64,000 nucleotides of DNA, from the NCBI GenBank assembly GCA_025526935.1, contig JAHLKD010000013.1, forward strand, positions 620,001 to 684,000. Reading direction: 5' to 3'. The notes under the pieces are model-generated. The model worked only from the letters and a program-made list of their open reading frames with translations, was not told the origin of the DNA and did not search any database. The stretch is from Cladochytrium replicatum (lineage: Eukaryota; Chytridiomycota; Chytridiomycetes; Cladochytriales; Cladochytriaceae). Position numbers and translations under genes: made by a program. Within the stretch, counting starts at the first letter, position 1. Each line of letters opens with the position of its first letter. Of this stretch, positions 18,578 through 29,340 are shown piece after piece.

Positions 18578-20905
18578 ATGCTGCCAGACAACCCTGCCTA
18601 CCCTCCCGCTGTCCTGTCCAATCCTTGGGCAAACCTGGCCCATCAAACTGACACGTCCTCGTCAACCTGGCTCAACCAGAACCATTCGTCTATCGACTCT
18701 GCTTCTTTCCAGCTCCACAAAGCAAAGTCTCACCCCGCGCTGCCGCATTCCCCCTCCAATGCTCAGCCCCGGCTTTCAAGGGACACTCGCCTTCCCACGC
18801 GAGCTTCCCTTCCTCAGTTGCTGAATGGAGATGTTTCAGCCGGGAGAACTCGTCATGGCACTCCGGCCGATTCTCGTCACTCGGGACGATTGCAGTCGAT
18901 GGTCTCTGCTGATTCGCTCGCTCCAGGAAGAATGCAATTAGCTCATGATAGCGGAGGACGTCGGCAATCCATACTTTCCAATGGCTCTGCCTTTTCTCGA
19001 AGAAACTCTACCGCTGACACTCAGCCTGGTGTGTGCCGCTCGTCCATCTCCCATGTCTCTCAGGACTCATCTCCTTCTACCACTATGTCTTTCCAAGTCA
19101 CCGAAGACTCCCTCGTCGACGACATTGTTAATCTCTTTCTCACTCATGACTGCATCTTTATGTCCGACCTCGACATCGACGCCCACTACAAACGCACTCA
19201 CGCCGGTCGTGCGCTCCCTTGGTGGCACTTCTCGAATGGATTCAATGACTTCTTTGAGCAATGGCTCATCCCTCATTCAAACGATAAACTTGGTCTCGTG
19301 GTCGCGATCGCCTCCGATGCGAAACTTGAGAAGATATTTAATGGAATGACCAAGGATGCCGCGAAGGAAGATGGGGATCACGGCATCGTGAGAGAGCTCA
19401 GGGACCCGGTCAGCGTTCGTGGGCGGGCGTACGAGCGCACAAGGTACATTTATCTCCGCTACAAGACACTTCGAACTTCAGGACTTACGACTGCGACCCC
19501 ATCGCTCTCCTCCCGCCGGGGTTCATCAGTAACGCCTTCAATTATGACGCAGCGCCGCGATTCTTTCCATTCGGAGAATTCTGACCACGCAGATCCAGAC
19601 GACACTCTCCATGTGCACGCTTTGATCGAGCGTGGGATCGAAATTGACCTTGGAGACTTATCAGGGCTTTATCATGTCAGCGAGGATCTGGGTTTGTTTT
19701 CTGATTACGCTTCTTTCCATGGAATTCAAGAATCTGCACTTATGTCTCGCACTCCAACGCTCGAGCATGAACGTAGCGACTCAACCATCTCAGCGCACGA
19801 TTCACTGGGCCGCAACTCGACTGCCTCACGTCGCGCGTCGATTGGTACACCTACCACAGCGCAGATCGAGCCTCCGAAGCCGAAGATGGTGTTCAATGCG
19901 CTCCGCTCCGACTGGAACAATACCCTGCGTAACATTCTTAATCATTGGCACAGGGACTGCTGCCGCGTATTCTTCGCATCCGAGACGCGCGAAGTGCGCC
20001 CCGATCTTGTCGAACGTAACGCTGCCGTCGTGAGGGAGACCGAGGGCCCCGAAGCTGCTTCGAGGGAAGAAGTTCCGCAGACCGAAGATCGAGAGCGTGT
20101 GATCATCCGTGGTGCTCGTCCCAACGCCGTCGGAAGCCACAAAGCCATTGGCCCCAAAACCGCGATCGGATCCAACCGACGCAGCGTTCGAGATGACTAC
20201 GATGCAATCATCGTGCCCGCACATACCACGAGACCCAGAGCGTACACCGCTCCTGGCCAGTACTCAGCTTTTGATCCCTCCGGTAGTGCGCTCCACCGCA
20301 CACAGAGTATGGATACCATGACGATCCAGCAGCAGCTCCCGCCTCAGCAGCCCCCAATGATTCAGGAGCAACACCAAGCCCAGTATATTCTCGAACAACG
20401 CCGCGAGCAGCGTCTCGCATACCTCGCTCGCCAGCGTGAAGAACAGCTGCAACAGCAACAACAGCAGCAGCAACAACTTTTGCTTCAGCAACAGCACCTC
20501 CAATCCATGGCAACCAGGTCGTTCCTCCTCAACAACCCCGCGATGCCCACCGACCCCTTCTTTGCAAACACGGTCGACACCGCTTCTGCGCCATGGAACG
20601 GCACCACCACGCCCCCGAACTGGGACCAGCAATACAACACCGACCTGTACGCTTACGCACGCAAACCTCCCGTCGAACGAGGTTTTGATGGTGGATACCA
20701 AGCGTACCAAGGCTACGATCCGCGACGTTATGCTGGCGGATGGGCGACTCAGAATCTCTTGGCGAGAAACGGCTCGCAGATGCAGACGATCACATCCCCA
20801 CCGCAGACACCGCCGTCCCAGGGATCGAGGCTGTTCTACATGAACGGCACGTTGATTCAAAGCTTGCGCGATATGGGGATCGACGACGATGGAGGACATT
20901 ATTGA
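18578..20905 (+). CDS. large Ser/Gln-rich protein of unknown function, 775 aa
   Basis: A single exon after a likely leader intron. Residues ~1-165 are disordered (Ser/Pro/His). Residues ~170-300 form an ordered alpha-rich domain (VDDIVNLFLTHDCIFMSDLD ... WWHFSNGFNDFFEQWLIP ... RYIYLRYKTLR), and a second ordered patch (~345-390) contains IERGIEIDLGDLSGLYHV. After another disordered stretch comes a short block with W-N-N-T-L-R-N-I-L-N-H-W-H-R-D-C-C, then a long Gln-rich coiled segment with a polyQ run (~625-650) and a C-terminal tail. I recognise no family. Composition suggests a regulatory or scaffold protein; no transmembrane segment or signal peptide is seen. Confidence 0.8.
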   Translation: MLPDNPAYPPAVLSNPWANLAHQTDTSSSTWLNQNHSSIDSASFQLHKAKSHPALPHSPSNAQPRLSRDTRLPTRASLPQLLNGDVSAGRTRHGTPADSRHSGRLQSMVSADSLAPGRMQLAHDSGGRRQSILSNGSAFSRRNSTADTQPGVCRSSISHVSQDSSPSTTMSFQVTEDSLVDDIVNLFLTHDCIFMSDLDIDAHYKRTHAGRALPWWHFSNGFNDFFEQWLIPHSNDKLGLVVAIASDAKLEKIFNGMTKDAAKEDGDHGIVRELRDPVSVRGRAYERTRYIYLRYKTLRTSGLTTATPSLSSRRGSSVTPSIMTQRRDSFHSENSDHADPDDTLHVHALIERGIEIDLGDLSGLYHVSEDLGLFSDYASFHGIQESALMSRTPTLEHERSDSTISAHDSLGRNSTASRRASIGTPTTAQIEPPKPKMVFNALRSDWNNTLRNILNHWHRDCCRVFFASETREVRPDLVERNAAVVRETEGPEAASREEVPQTEDRERVIIRGARPNAVGSHKAIGPKTAIGSNRRSVRDDYDAIIVPAHTTRPRAYTAPGQYSAFDPSGSALHRTQSMDTMTIQQQLPPQQPPMIQEQHQAQYILEQRREQRLAYLARQREEQLQQQQQQQQQLLLQQQHLQSMATRSFLLNNPAMPTDPFFANTVDTASAPWNGTTTPPNWDQQYNTDLYAYARKPPVERGFDGGYQAYQGYDPRRYAGGWATQNLLARNGSQMQTITSPPQTPPSQGSRLFYMNGTLIQSLRDMGIDDDGGHY
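20436..20490 (+). repeat. CAG/CAA trinucleotide run in the Q-rich gene
   Basis: An imperfect cag/caa run encodes consecutive glutamines; interruptions and in-frame lengths suggest a variable but selected polyQ tract. Confidence 0.85.
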
Positions 20906-22064
20906 AAATATTAACGAAATCGCAAAGAACAAGGAAACACAAAGTGAAAACCTCTATTGTTTTTGGACACTGAGAAATTTTTGAGTGGACGAGAGTGGGC
21001 ACTTGCATCGCTTCGTCACAGACACCTGCCCCGTTTTATTTTGATGCCTTCTTGGGCAGTCATTGTGAATCCTATTTGTTACCAACAGAAAAACCACCTC
21101 TTTGTTTTGAAGCCCTCCTACTTCTTTTTGACATGCCAATTGGATTTCTTTTCTCAGCGATCAATATCCGGCTGTAGAACAGCTAATGTGTAATATTGAG
21201 GCGCTATGTTGATGTATACCTCTACACCTCTACACCGATCCTACCTCCTATTTTTTTTATTTTTGAGCCCTACCGAAGATGAGGAAAAATTCATATCTAT
21301 TTCCTTTTAGTATCATTTTTCTTTCCTTGTCTTCTTCTCTCCGAGTTTGCAGGGGCACACATGCCTCCCATTCCAATGAGGACAGCATTTTTGCTTGGAA
21401 ACAATGACCCACCTCCAGGTTCTTTAAAAAAAACATTGTTTTGCGAGATTGTGAGAGCCCCTTTTGGCCCCAAGTGTTGTGAAACAGTTTCTGTGTAAAT
21501 CCCCGAGTTTATTTGTTCACTGTTTCTAATGTGTTTTCACGTTGGAATCTGAGACAGTCTTTAATACTTCTCAAGCAGAGATGGTCTTTTTCGTTTGGCC
21601 CACACATTATCGTCTTCACTTTTTGTGATTGAAAATCTTGCTTATGAGATCCAAGATTTGTTTTTGGCTAAATTTGTATTATTTTTTCTTAATCTTCAAG
21701 GTCTATATTCGTGTTTTTGAGGAACCGGCACATGTATTTGGATATTATTGTTTTTCAATCCCTTGAAAGAGTTGATTTCTTTGTGTAGCTCAACTTGTTC
21801 CGGAATACACAAATCAAAATGAGTTTGAAAACAAAAGACACAAGACATTTCTATTCCATGTGTTGCTCATATTCTGTCCCGCAACTGCTTCCGCTTACAC
21901 ACTGACTCTGAATCGCCCTTGTCTCAATCCCTTTCCTTAACAGCGATTTGATCCTGCTACACCACTGGATCTAGATACCATGCTCGTCCGTCGTCCCTCA
22001 TCCTTTCCCAAATTGGAACCCCTCCGATCTACAGCCTGATTTCGAACTTCTAGATTTACTTAAA
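20906..22064. other. AT-rich intergenic region, no supported gene
   Basis: Contains T-rich runs and only short frames. No repeat or RNA gene could be identified. Confidence 0.6.
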
Positions 22065-22580
22065 TCTGATCAGATCTTCTTTTGAGACATCTGTGTCAAC
22101 AATCACAGTTTAGATGAGATTGAGTATGGAGACAAGGTTTCTACATCTTCTTCTGGACTGCTGAGACATTTAACAATGTGTCATCAGGAATGCAAAAGGA
22201 TGAATGGGTTGTTTTGAATGGTACGAATTATCCAGCTTTTCGAAACAGTTATTGTAGACTAGTGAGAAAAGAAAAATGGACTAACAAGGAAGTCATTAAT
22301 GACATCCTTGGATCTGTTGAAGAAGATTATGTTGATTTAATTCTAGGTACGAGCGCAACTGATTGAGCGAAAGCACAAGTTGGAGTCTACGATAACTGTT
22401 TCGAAAAGCTGGATAATTGGTACCATTCAAAACAACCCATTCATCCTTTTGCGTTCCTGATGACATTGTCAAAAGTCTCAGCAGTCCAGAAGAGGATGTA
22501 GAAACCTTGTCTCTATACTCAATCTCCTCAAAACTGTGGATGTCGACACAGATGTCTCAAAAGAAGATCCGATAAGCTCA
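22065..22580. repeat. long inverted repeat (arms ~200 bp) with copia-gag-like coding
   Basis: Left arm ~22065-22262 and right arm ~22383-22580 are about 90% identical in inverse orientation, separated by a ~120-bp spacer; for example ggtttctacatcttcttctg on the left matches its complement at about 22490 on the right. Within the arms the sense ORF (22178-22366) has DEWVVLNGTNYPAFRNSY, resembling the copia gag N-terminus ('L.G.NY..W'), so a transposon fragment was duplicated head to head. The palindrome could form a large hairpin. Confidence 0.88.
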
Positions 22581-22952
22581 GAAAATCTGGAATCAGCGAA
22601 ATTAAATTGAATTGAATTGTCCTGGGATCCCCCACAAATTGGTCTCGACAAGCTCCCTGTATGGAGCACCAACTGTCGGCCTGTCTCCTGAAGTAAAATA
22701 ACCTTCAAGTAACTGTCCTTGCTTCTACACCAATCCTCAAGGCTAATTTCGAACACTAGGAGCAAGTGAACCAACCTACTGCTTCTAAAATCGTCTTCAG
22801 GTCACTCAGTGTTGCTATGTGCAACGAGATTTCACTCTGCTCACATGTGCATTTCTACCATAAATCAAAACAAGTGACTATGCTCCTCTGCAGAGCCTGC
22901 AGAGATTCAAGTTCAATCTTCACGTGTTGAAAAGTTTCTGACAGGGGCATCG
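22581..22952. other. intergenic upstream of the WD40 gene
   Basis: A possible diverged continuation of the inverted repeat up to about 22660; otherwise nothing seen. Confidence 0.5.
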
Positions 22953-24385
22953 ATGGAGCCCTCGGACGCAGCATTAGCATTCGTGGTGCTGGCGGGCACA
23001 TACGAGCGCATACTGTACGGCCTGAATGCCTTCGTTTGGAAAAAATTGAAAATGGCGCACTCAACTGCACGCTGGAACCAGTGTTCATCTTCCCTGCCCA
23101 CTTGTCGTGCATCAAATCCATTGCGACATCTCCTCCGAAAACATCAACTTCCAAAAGTCGCCGTACCTATCTCGCAACAGGCTCGACGGATGAAACCATC
23201 AAAGTCTACGATTTGCGTTCCAAGCGAGAGATTGGGTCGTTGGGACACCACAAAGATGCTGTGACCCAGCTCGCCTATTTCAGATCCGAACATCTTATTA
23301 CTGCGGGGGAGGATGGAGATATTGCGATTATACGCACGCACGACTGGACTGTCCTCAAGACACTGACGGGACACAAAGGCCCAGTGACCGGGCTCGCCGT
23401 ACATCCGACCGGCAAACTAGCCTTGTCCGTAGGAAAAGACCGTTTGCTAAAATGCTGGAACCTTGCAACAGGAACCTGCGCGTACGCGAGCAAACTAAAG
23501 ACAACAGCAGCACCTGACCGTGTTCGCTGGGGAACTGGAGACTCAATCGTATATGCTGTCGGTGCCGATCGAACAGTAGAATTGTTTCGCGTGGACGGCG
23601 GTGACGATTCGGCCACATTAGAAGGAGTGGGACGGATCAATTCGTTTGAGTTTGTATCGTTGAAAAGGGAGAGCGACGAAGCAGATTCGGAACGAATCGT
23701 GACGGGCGGGGAGGATCGTATGATTACCGTGTGGGACCTGAAAGGCAAGCCTCTTGCCCGATGGAACTCTGGGTATGCGAGTCGAATCAAGGACCTTTCA
23801 GTCATATCTATCTCCACAGACGATTCATCAACTGCCACAGTGCTGCTAATTACGTGCTCGTCGGACGGTGCGATCAGAGTTTGGGATCTTGCATCTTGCG
23901 TCGAAAAGTCACCGTTACCAGAATCGTCGGAAGCCACGCCAAATCCTGCAACCACTATCAGTGCAAACACGAATATCTCTCTGGATCCAATCGGAGAGTA
24001 CAACTGCGATGCACGAGTTACTTGCTTGACGTCAACGATAGTTGCATACAGAAAGAAGGACGCACCGACGGAGCGATCGAACGCTAAACGCACGATCAAT
24101 GACGTCGAAGCAGACGATCTGGACGAGTTTGAAACAGACGTTGGAGGGGATGACGAAGAGGCTCCGGTTGGCTCAAACCCGGTTGCCACGGTTTCGATAG
24201 GTGACATAGATTCCGAGGAGATCGAGTCCACTTCGAGAGGATCGAAGCAAAAGAAGCTTACAAAGCGGAAGGATAACGGAAGCTATGGAAAGGGGCGTGG
24301 ACGATTTAAGCATAGGAGAGGAGACTCTGCTGGAGGGAAACGCAAGGCATTTGGAGGAGGTGGAAAGCGGCAACAGAACAATTAA
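22953..24385 (+). CDS. MAK11: Mak11 / PAK1IP1-type WD40 protein, apparent frameshift near the 5' end
   Basis: WD40 beta-propeller of the Mak11/PAK1IP1 family, which in yeast acts in 60S ribosome assembly. The ATG at 22953 opens a frame containing FVVLAGTYERILYGL, the family's N-terminal strand, but the rest (FIFPAHLSCIKSIA, TGSTDETIKVYDL, HLITAGEDGDIAI, TGHKGPVTGLAVHP, SVGKDRLLKCWNL, TGGEDRMITVWDL, TCSSDGAIRVWDL) lies in the +2 frame from about 23020. No intron donor at the right phase fits, so a one-base deletion (or error) near 23017-23035 is likely. The downstream frame has no ATG before the fifth repeat. The Lys/Arg/Gly-rich tail (from ~24240) suits a nucleolar protein. Confidence 0.85.
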
Positions 24386-24629
24386 AAGGGACACAAAAGA
24401 ACAACTTGTTTTGATTGCAGACGGCCCGCCTCTAAGCAATTGTAATAGAGGTTTTGCAGCTACTTTTCGCTATTAACCATTGAGATCTCCCACTGTGCCG
24501 GCCCTCTACTCCGCGTGTTAGCAAATCCAGCATAGCAGCAGCACACTCCCGCAGTTTGTTCTCCTCGGAGTATGGGGATCCGGGAAGGTTTCTACGGAAT
24601 AATTCCTATCTAAAGCTTACGCTGTTTGT
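24386..24629. other. short intergenic stretch
   Basis: Downstream of the WD40 gene; nothing identified. Confidence 0.5.
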
Positions 24630-24965
24630 GTCCTTCCAGCATCCACATCTACCACTTCGACAATACTGCACATCCATCGCTTTCGTTCGTTGAGACGGTC
24701 GAGACCCCGAACCCAACGTAATCTGGAACGCGTTTTGCATGAGGGGAAACGCCATATTGTCGTCTGCAACGAGCTAAATGCAGGTCGTTTGACATCCTTT
24801 GCGTTGGATACTTCAAACGAAGTCCTGGTGCTCGGTGCCCACAATCTCACATGGCTTTCCCACCCCACGAAGCCAGTGATACATCAGATCAGCCGAATAC
24901 AACGGCAACAACATCGTAACCATCCACGCTGACTTCACTTGCCCACATGTCGTAACCTTTTTCCT
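24630..24965 (+). pseudogene. lactonase (6-phosphogluconolactonase-like beta-propeller) relic
   Basis: Three frames in sequence give family-like blades: SIHIYHFDNTAHPSL, then HIVVCNELNAGRLTSFALDT, then AEYNGNNIVTIHADF. These match the repeated 'h.yvvNE..s.v..f.ld' and 'aNY.gg.v.v..' patterns of the seven-bladed lactonase / carboxymuconate-cyclase family. Frame breaks at about 24720 and 24890 and the small size show a fragment. It ends about 100 bp before the 3' end of the EF-hand gene. Confidence 0.7.
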
Positions 24966-25068
24966 GCAGCTGAATCACAGACGTTTAATAGAAAAGCTTC
25001 GAACGTCATTCTTTCATGGGGGGAAATATATCATATTCCCAACACTCAGAACAAGAGCGTCACGCTTT

Positions 25069-25971
25069 CTATTTGTCCGTTACAATCAAGAACTGCTCCA
25101 AAAAGTCGATAATCATTGGTTCTTTAAGTGCCATCAACTTGTACTCCGTCAGCGACTACCGATGAGGGAGATTAGAACGGAGTGAAGCATGAATGCAGCA
25201 AACCATACCAGTGATCCGTCTCCATTGATATCCAAATCCTCAAAGATCTGTGTAACTATTCCTCGAATCTTCTCTGTTTGATCTTCATTATAGAATGCAG
25301 AGTACTGAAAGAGAGAGAGAATAAGAATTAAAGTTGGCAGACAAGAACAGATTCAAACAGTGCCAACCATCTGACTCATGATTCTGATCAGCTCCTTGGG
25401 TTCTATGCTGCCGCTCTTGTCGATATCATACAATCGAAACGAAACTTAAAGTAATAATTAGATTCATGAACAGTGCCATCGGTTCGTATATCCTCACGTT
25501 CAAGCTTTTCCTCCGGCGTGCCCTTCATAAATGCGCTCAGTCCGTGAGTGAATTCTCGAAAGTCGATCATGTGGTTGCCGTCCAAATCGAACGCATCAAA
25601 GAGCCTTTCGAGAAAAAGATACTGTGCGCCTGCAGACCAACATTGGACATGGTTCAACAGTGTCTGTGCCGTGGAAAAGTATTCGATGAGAATAAGAGTT
25701 GGGGAAGGAAAAGCAACTTTGGAAAGCATACATGCTTGAATTGCTCCTTTGTGATAGTGTGCTCTTCGTCTGCGACTTTTGAAAACTCCGTCCGCAACTT
25801 CTTGATCTCGTGGTCAGAAACTGAGTACAAAGAGGAAGTTGAAGGGATCAGAGAATCCCAGGATACACTCGAGATGTTCTAAAGGACATCTGTTGTTGTG
25901 AAACACGCAAACCACTCACAGTGTGACTCGCTCTTTAAGTCGTGATCCTCGCGAGTGTGGGTGTTTCCCAT
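25069..25971 (-). CDS. calcineurin B-like / CBL-type EF-hand protein
   Basis: Six exons on the minus strand (25971-25920, 25820-25732, 25663-25498, 25444-25368, 25304-25209, 25155-25069) join in phase to 188 residues, the usual length for the calcineurin-B/NCS/CBL superfamily. It opens MGNTHTRE, a plausible N-myristoylation site. A degenerate first hand is followed by three good EF loops: DLDGNHMIDFRE, DIDKSGSIEPKE and DINGDGSLSLTE, each with acidic residues at positions 1, 3, 5 (or Asn/Ser) and Glu at 12. It would act as a Ca2+ sensor for a phosphatase or kinase partner. The start of exon 3 is the least certain boundary. Confidence 0.87.
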
Positions 25972-26468
25972 CCTTTTTTCACTTGTGCGTGAATATGCCG
26001 CAGTGAGTGATGTGACGTAAAGATTCAGAGTGTGTTCGATCCGTACAAATCGCTTGTGACTACCACTGCTGCAAGTGTGATTGTTAGTGGCTGTCGCGAT
26101 AAGTTGGATGATTCAACTGTGGTCACATGACGCGTGAGCCCTCAGTGCAACTTTCGCAACTCTAGCAACAAAAAGATTTGCCGATGTCTTATCTATTATT
26201 TTTATTATTTTGAGAGAAATTGGACCTCCGCCATTGTACACATAAAATTTATACATCTATCAGATTTGCTTCGTCCATATATGCAAAGCAAATTCAGCCA
26301 GAGATTCTGTCGTTCTTGCTTCTTCGTTAGTTATCATGGAACCGTCTTTCTAAAATCAAAATTGGAATGACAAACGCGCTCCGCTGTGCCACCACCGACG
26401 CGTCTGTAATGTCCGACCAGCGAGCTCTATGATCTCTTCCCATCGACAGTCAAGCTAAAATCCCTGGT
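25972..26468. other. divergent intergenic region (EF-hand and cadherin-like genes)
   Basis: Separates a minus-strand and a plus-strand gene and so probably holds both promoters. Repeated gtgagtg/gtgtga words occur near 25915-26080, but no factor site can be named. Confidence 0.5.
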
Positions 26469-28202
26469 ATGACAATATCTGATTCAATTAGTCTCTTGCT
26501 TATTAATGCCACGCGTAGCAACCAGATGCAAGCTCAAACGTTCGACGTACTCACTGGGCAACGATTCGTTGTCAACCTGCGAGGATTGCGAGACCAGGTC
26601 GACGAAGTCAGGTTTACAGCCATAGATGGTCTCGCTCGGATGCCTCCATGGCTTTCATTTGATTCAACGACGTGGGATCTCGTCGGATTGCCGATACGCA
26701 ATGGCAATCTCTCTGCGGCCTCTACTCGCATCTACATTGCCGGATATCGCTCCGCTTCCGCACCAAATAAAATCGCCGCTGAAATTAATGGATCCATGCC
26801 AAGTCCTCGGTATCCTCGTGTAATCCGGGGTCCTCCGATGGTCACAATGTATCTCTGCATCAATATCGATGGAAACCACCCGCCAACACCAGCTAATGCG
26901 ACAGGAAACGTTCTTCGAGGAATTTTACTACGCGATGTTATTGGGAGAGATGCACCTTCAGCGACTGTTGGAGTACCCTATGAATTTTCAGTTCCGACCT
27001 GGATGATTCAAGATGAGGACGGCGATCCGTTAAAATATAGGGCGGTAGTTGATGCACAGAGCCGGGCAAATGACTCAACGCCGGGGTCGTGGCTCGCTTT
27101 TGATTCCAGAAATCTATCGTTCAATGGAGTCCCGGTCGTCGAGGGCATCACGTCCTTTTTTCTGATCGCTATCGATCCACAAGGATCCATGGCCAGAATT
27201 CGAATCAATGTTACTTCTTTACCGCAGTCATCCTCACCAGTCATATTCAACGCAACATTCACCACCGATTCACCGCTCACAATCCCAACGAACGACGCAC
27301 AACCAGAGTCCTCAACATCAATACCACCACCAGCCACAGATCCAACTCAATACTCCGCTTCGACGGCTCCACATACAGAATCGACTCAGACGAAAGTTAA
27401 TGGAGGGCAAACAGACTCGGGTTTCCCGATCACCTCAACATCGTCAGCACCGGCACCATACGTCCTGCCACTCGCCATCTGCCTTGGAGTCTTTCTCTCA
27501 TTGATCTTGGTTGGGATCTGTGTGGGATGGTTATGCTTTGCCAAAAAGCGTCGAAAGTATCCGATGGCAAAGCACGAGGAGCTCACCCCACCTCGAATGA
27601 CTGCACTTCCGCCTTTACCTGCTTCGCTATTTGCTGCCGGAAAGAGGGCGACGGCAATGTCAGGGTTCGCCTATAGCAACGAGGTTGATGGGTGGAACCC
27701 AAGCAAGCTCGGAAACGGAATTCTTGGAACATCCACACGTCAGAACCAGACCATTCGTTGGCTAGATTCCGTACGAGAGGAAACTGAGCGAGCGTACGGA
27801 ACGGGCAGGAACGCAGTGGAGCTTCAACGGGATAGCATCCAGATCGCACCTGCGCGAGACTCGCGGATTGTGATTGATGGTCTGGTGGACGTGGACCTAC
27901 GCAACAGTCCACCACCTCGCCTAGCCCCGCCCTTTTTTCTTCCGAACAGGGCGAGTCTGATGACGCTGAGGGACAACACCCCGACGATCAGCCCAACGGA
28001 GACGGACGCGTCGTCGGGTTCAAGCGTGCACTTTGAAGCGTTCCAGAGCATGTCTGAAGACGAGCCTTTCAGTGACACAGTGTCGTCGAGAAGTTCGCGG
28101 ATCAGCCAGCTGTATGATTTGTATTTGCATGAATGGGTGCCGAGCGCACTTCAGTCGAAAAATGGCAGCATGTTCGGCTACCGCGATCGACCCACGTACT
28201 GA
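26469..28202 (+). CDS. single-pass membrane protein with cadherin-like (Axl2/dystroglycan-type) repeats
   Basis: A 577-residue intronless frame. Two extracellular cadherin-like modules are recognisable by their signatures: FDVLTGQRFVVNL ... MPPWLSFDSTTWDLVGLP, and VPYEFSVPTWMIQDEDGDPL ... WLAFDSRNLSFNGVPVVEG ... FFLIAIDPQGSMA. A Ser/Thr/Pro-rich stalk (~265-325) with NxS/T sites follows, then one transmembrane helix (~331-357) with a KKRRK stop-transfer and a ~220-residue Ser-rich cytoplasmic tail. This is the layout of fungal Axl2-type landmarks of bud or axis polarity. The N-terminus lacks an obvious signal peptide, so an upstream exon may be missing. Confidence 0.8.
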   Translation: MTISDSISLLLINATRSNQMQAQTFDVLTGQRFVVNLRGLRDQVDEVRFTAIDGLARMPPWLSFDSTTWDLVGLPIRNGNLSAASTRIYIAGYRSASAPNKIAAEINGSMPSPRYPRVIRGPPMVTMYLCINIDGNHPPTPANATGNVLRGILLRDVIGRDAPSATVGVPYEFSVPTWMIQDEDGDPLKYRAVVDAQSRANDSTPGSWLAFDSRNLSFNGVPVVEGITSFFLIAIDPQGSMARIRINVTSLPQSSSPVIFNATFTTDSPLTIPTNDAQPESSTSIPPPATDPTQYSASTAPHTESTQTKVNGGQTDSGFPITSTSSAPAPYVLPLAICLGVFLSLILVGICVGWLCFAKKRRKYPMAKHEELTPPRMTALPPLPASLFAAGKRATAMSGFAYSNEVDGWNPSKLGNGILGTSTRQNQTIRWLDSVREETERAYGTGRNAVELQRDSIQIAPARDSRIVIDGLVDVDLRNSPPPRLAPPFFLPNRASLMTLRDNTPTISPTETDASSGSSVHFEAFQSMSEDEPFSDTVSSRSSRISQLYDLYLHEWVPSALQSKNGSMFGYRDRPTY

Positions 28203-28538
28203 AAACCATTATTCTTATTATCTTGACTGACCTCATTGAACCCGAGGTTTGTGTACGCTTTCATCATCTCTGAGTCAACTGCCACACATTTCACCATTTC
28301 GTTTTGCTGTTTGCCATGATCATCCAATGTCCGTTGCACCATGTAAACCCAAAATATAGCAATACAGTAAAAGTGTAACGCTACGACGGACATTTTACCC
28401 TTTTTAAGTTTACTAAATCCAAAATCCACCACCCAGCACGAAGCGAGGACCCAGACCGGCGGAGGGTGCGGAAGTGCCAAAAGAACCCAAAAAAAAAATA
28501 GCGAGAAAAACAGCAGATTCAGACTTGCAGAACCGTGC
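28203..28538. other. intergenic, A/T-rich
   Basis: No gene seen; contains a short A run near 28485. Confidence 0.5.
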
Positions 28539-29333
28539 GTGTGCAAGTCAAGTATGCCTGTCGACGACGAGGACGATCCGAATATGTCTCCTAATGACAG
28601 TGATCAGCACGGCTGGACACAGCGAGCTAAATCAAAGAGGCTGCGGGGCACGAAGAGTCTCAACTACAGGACTGACGATGACAGTTTCTCATCGGACGGC
28701 GACGCATCAGCAGATGAAGACGTTCTCTGACAGATCCTCAGTTGGTTTCAAAGACGGGCTGTCAGCCCTGAGCTACCTTAAACCTTGCGATACGTGCTAC
28801 CAGGGAAAGGTGATAACAGCGCCATTTTGCTGTTGGTAGATTGTGCGCGGACGTAAATTACTTTCACAGATAAAATGGTACGATCAGATTGGTTTTGTGC
28901 TTTCAATTTATTCATTTCACGGTACAGCAACAAAAGCGATGATTGTGGATCTTGCTCTGGTTACGTGGAGCGCGGGATACCATGTACATATGTCCGTCGA
29001 CCTGGACGACCGCGAGGGACAGTTCCCGTACATCGGAAGTACAGCTAGAACGATACCTTTACACCAGCAGTTCCCATTAAGACTCCTGGGAGGAAACGGG
29101 GGTGGCCCGGGCGGATCAACATCAGCACGGAGGATCACTCGTCATCACAGCCTGCAACCGTACACAGCACTGAGAAAACGGAATCACGTCACATTCCAAG
29201 TGGTAAGCGTGCGAGGATTAACAACGTATCACAGATCTTCGAAGATGGAAGAGAGACGAAGGAAGATGTCCGAACAGAGGATGCTGATCGCCTTGGTTCG
29301 AGCCATGGACAAAAAAACGGGCACGACCGAATG
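28539..29333 (+). CDS. probable Zn2Cys6 transcription-factor DNA-binding region, model uncertain
   Basis: A CDTCYQGK segment at ~28785-28810, a possible 92-nt intron (28836-28927) and then CGSCSGYVERGIPCTY and an Arg-rich RRPGRPRG (~28945-29020) together resemble the fungal Zn2Cys6 cluster ('C..C...K......C....C..C...g..CtY'). The spacing between the second and third Cys is longer than usual, so the middle may be mis-spliced or decayed. A hydrophilic region (PSGKRARINNVSQIFEDG) follows at ~29190-29260. Further exons could lie in 29.3-31.5 kb but I cannot assemble them. An acidic Ser/Asp-rich frame at 28539-28730 may be the N-terminus. Confidence 0.4.
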
Positions 29334-29340
29334 ATATGGC

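Noticed and set aside
20264-20932. Leu-rich minus-strand frame of 222 codons
   Set aside because: It is the antisense of the polyQ/Gln-rich coding sequence; the leucine runs come from ctg/ttg complements.
23275-24231. 318-codon minus-strand frame
   Set aside because: It is antisense to the WD40 gene, which has clear repeats in its own frame.
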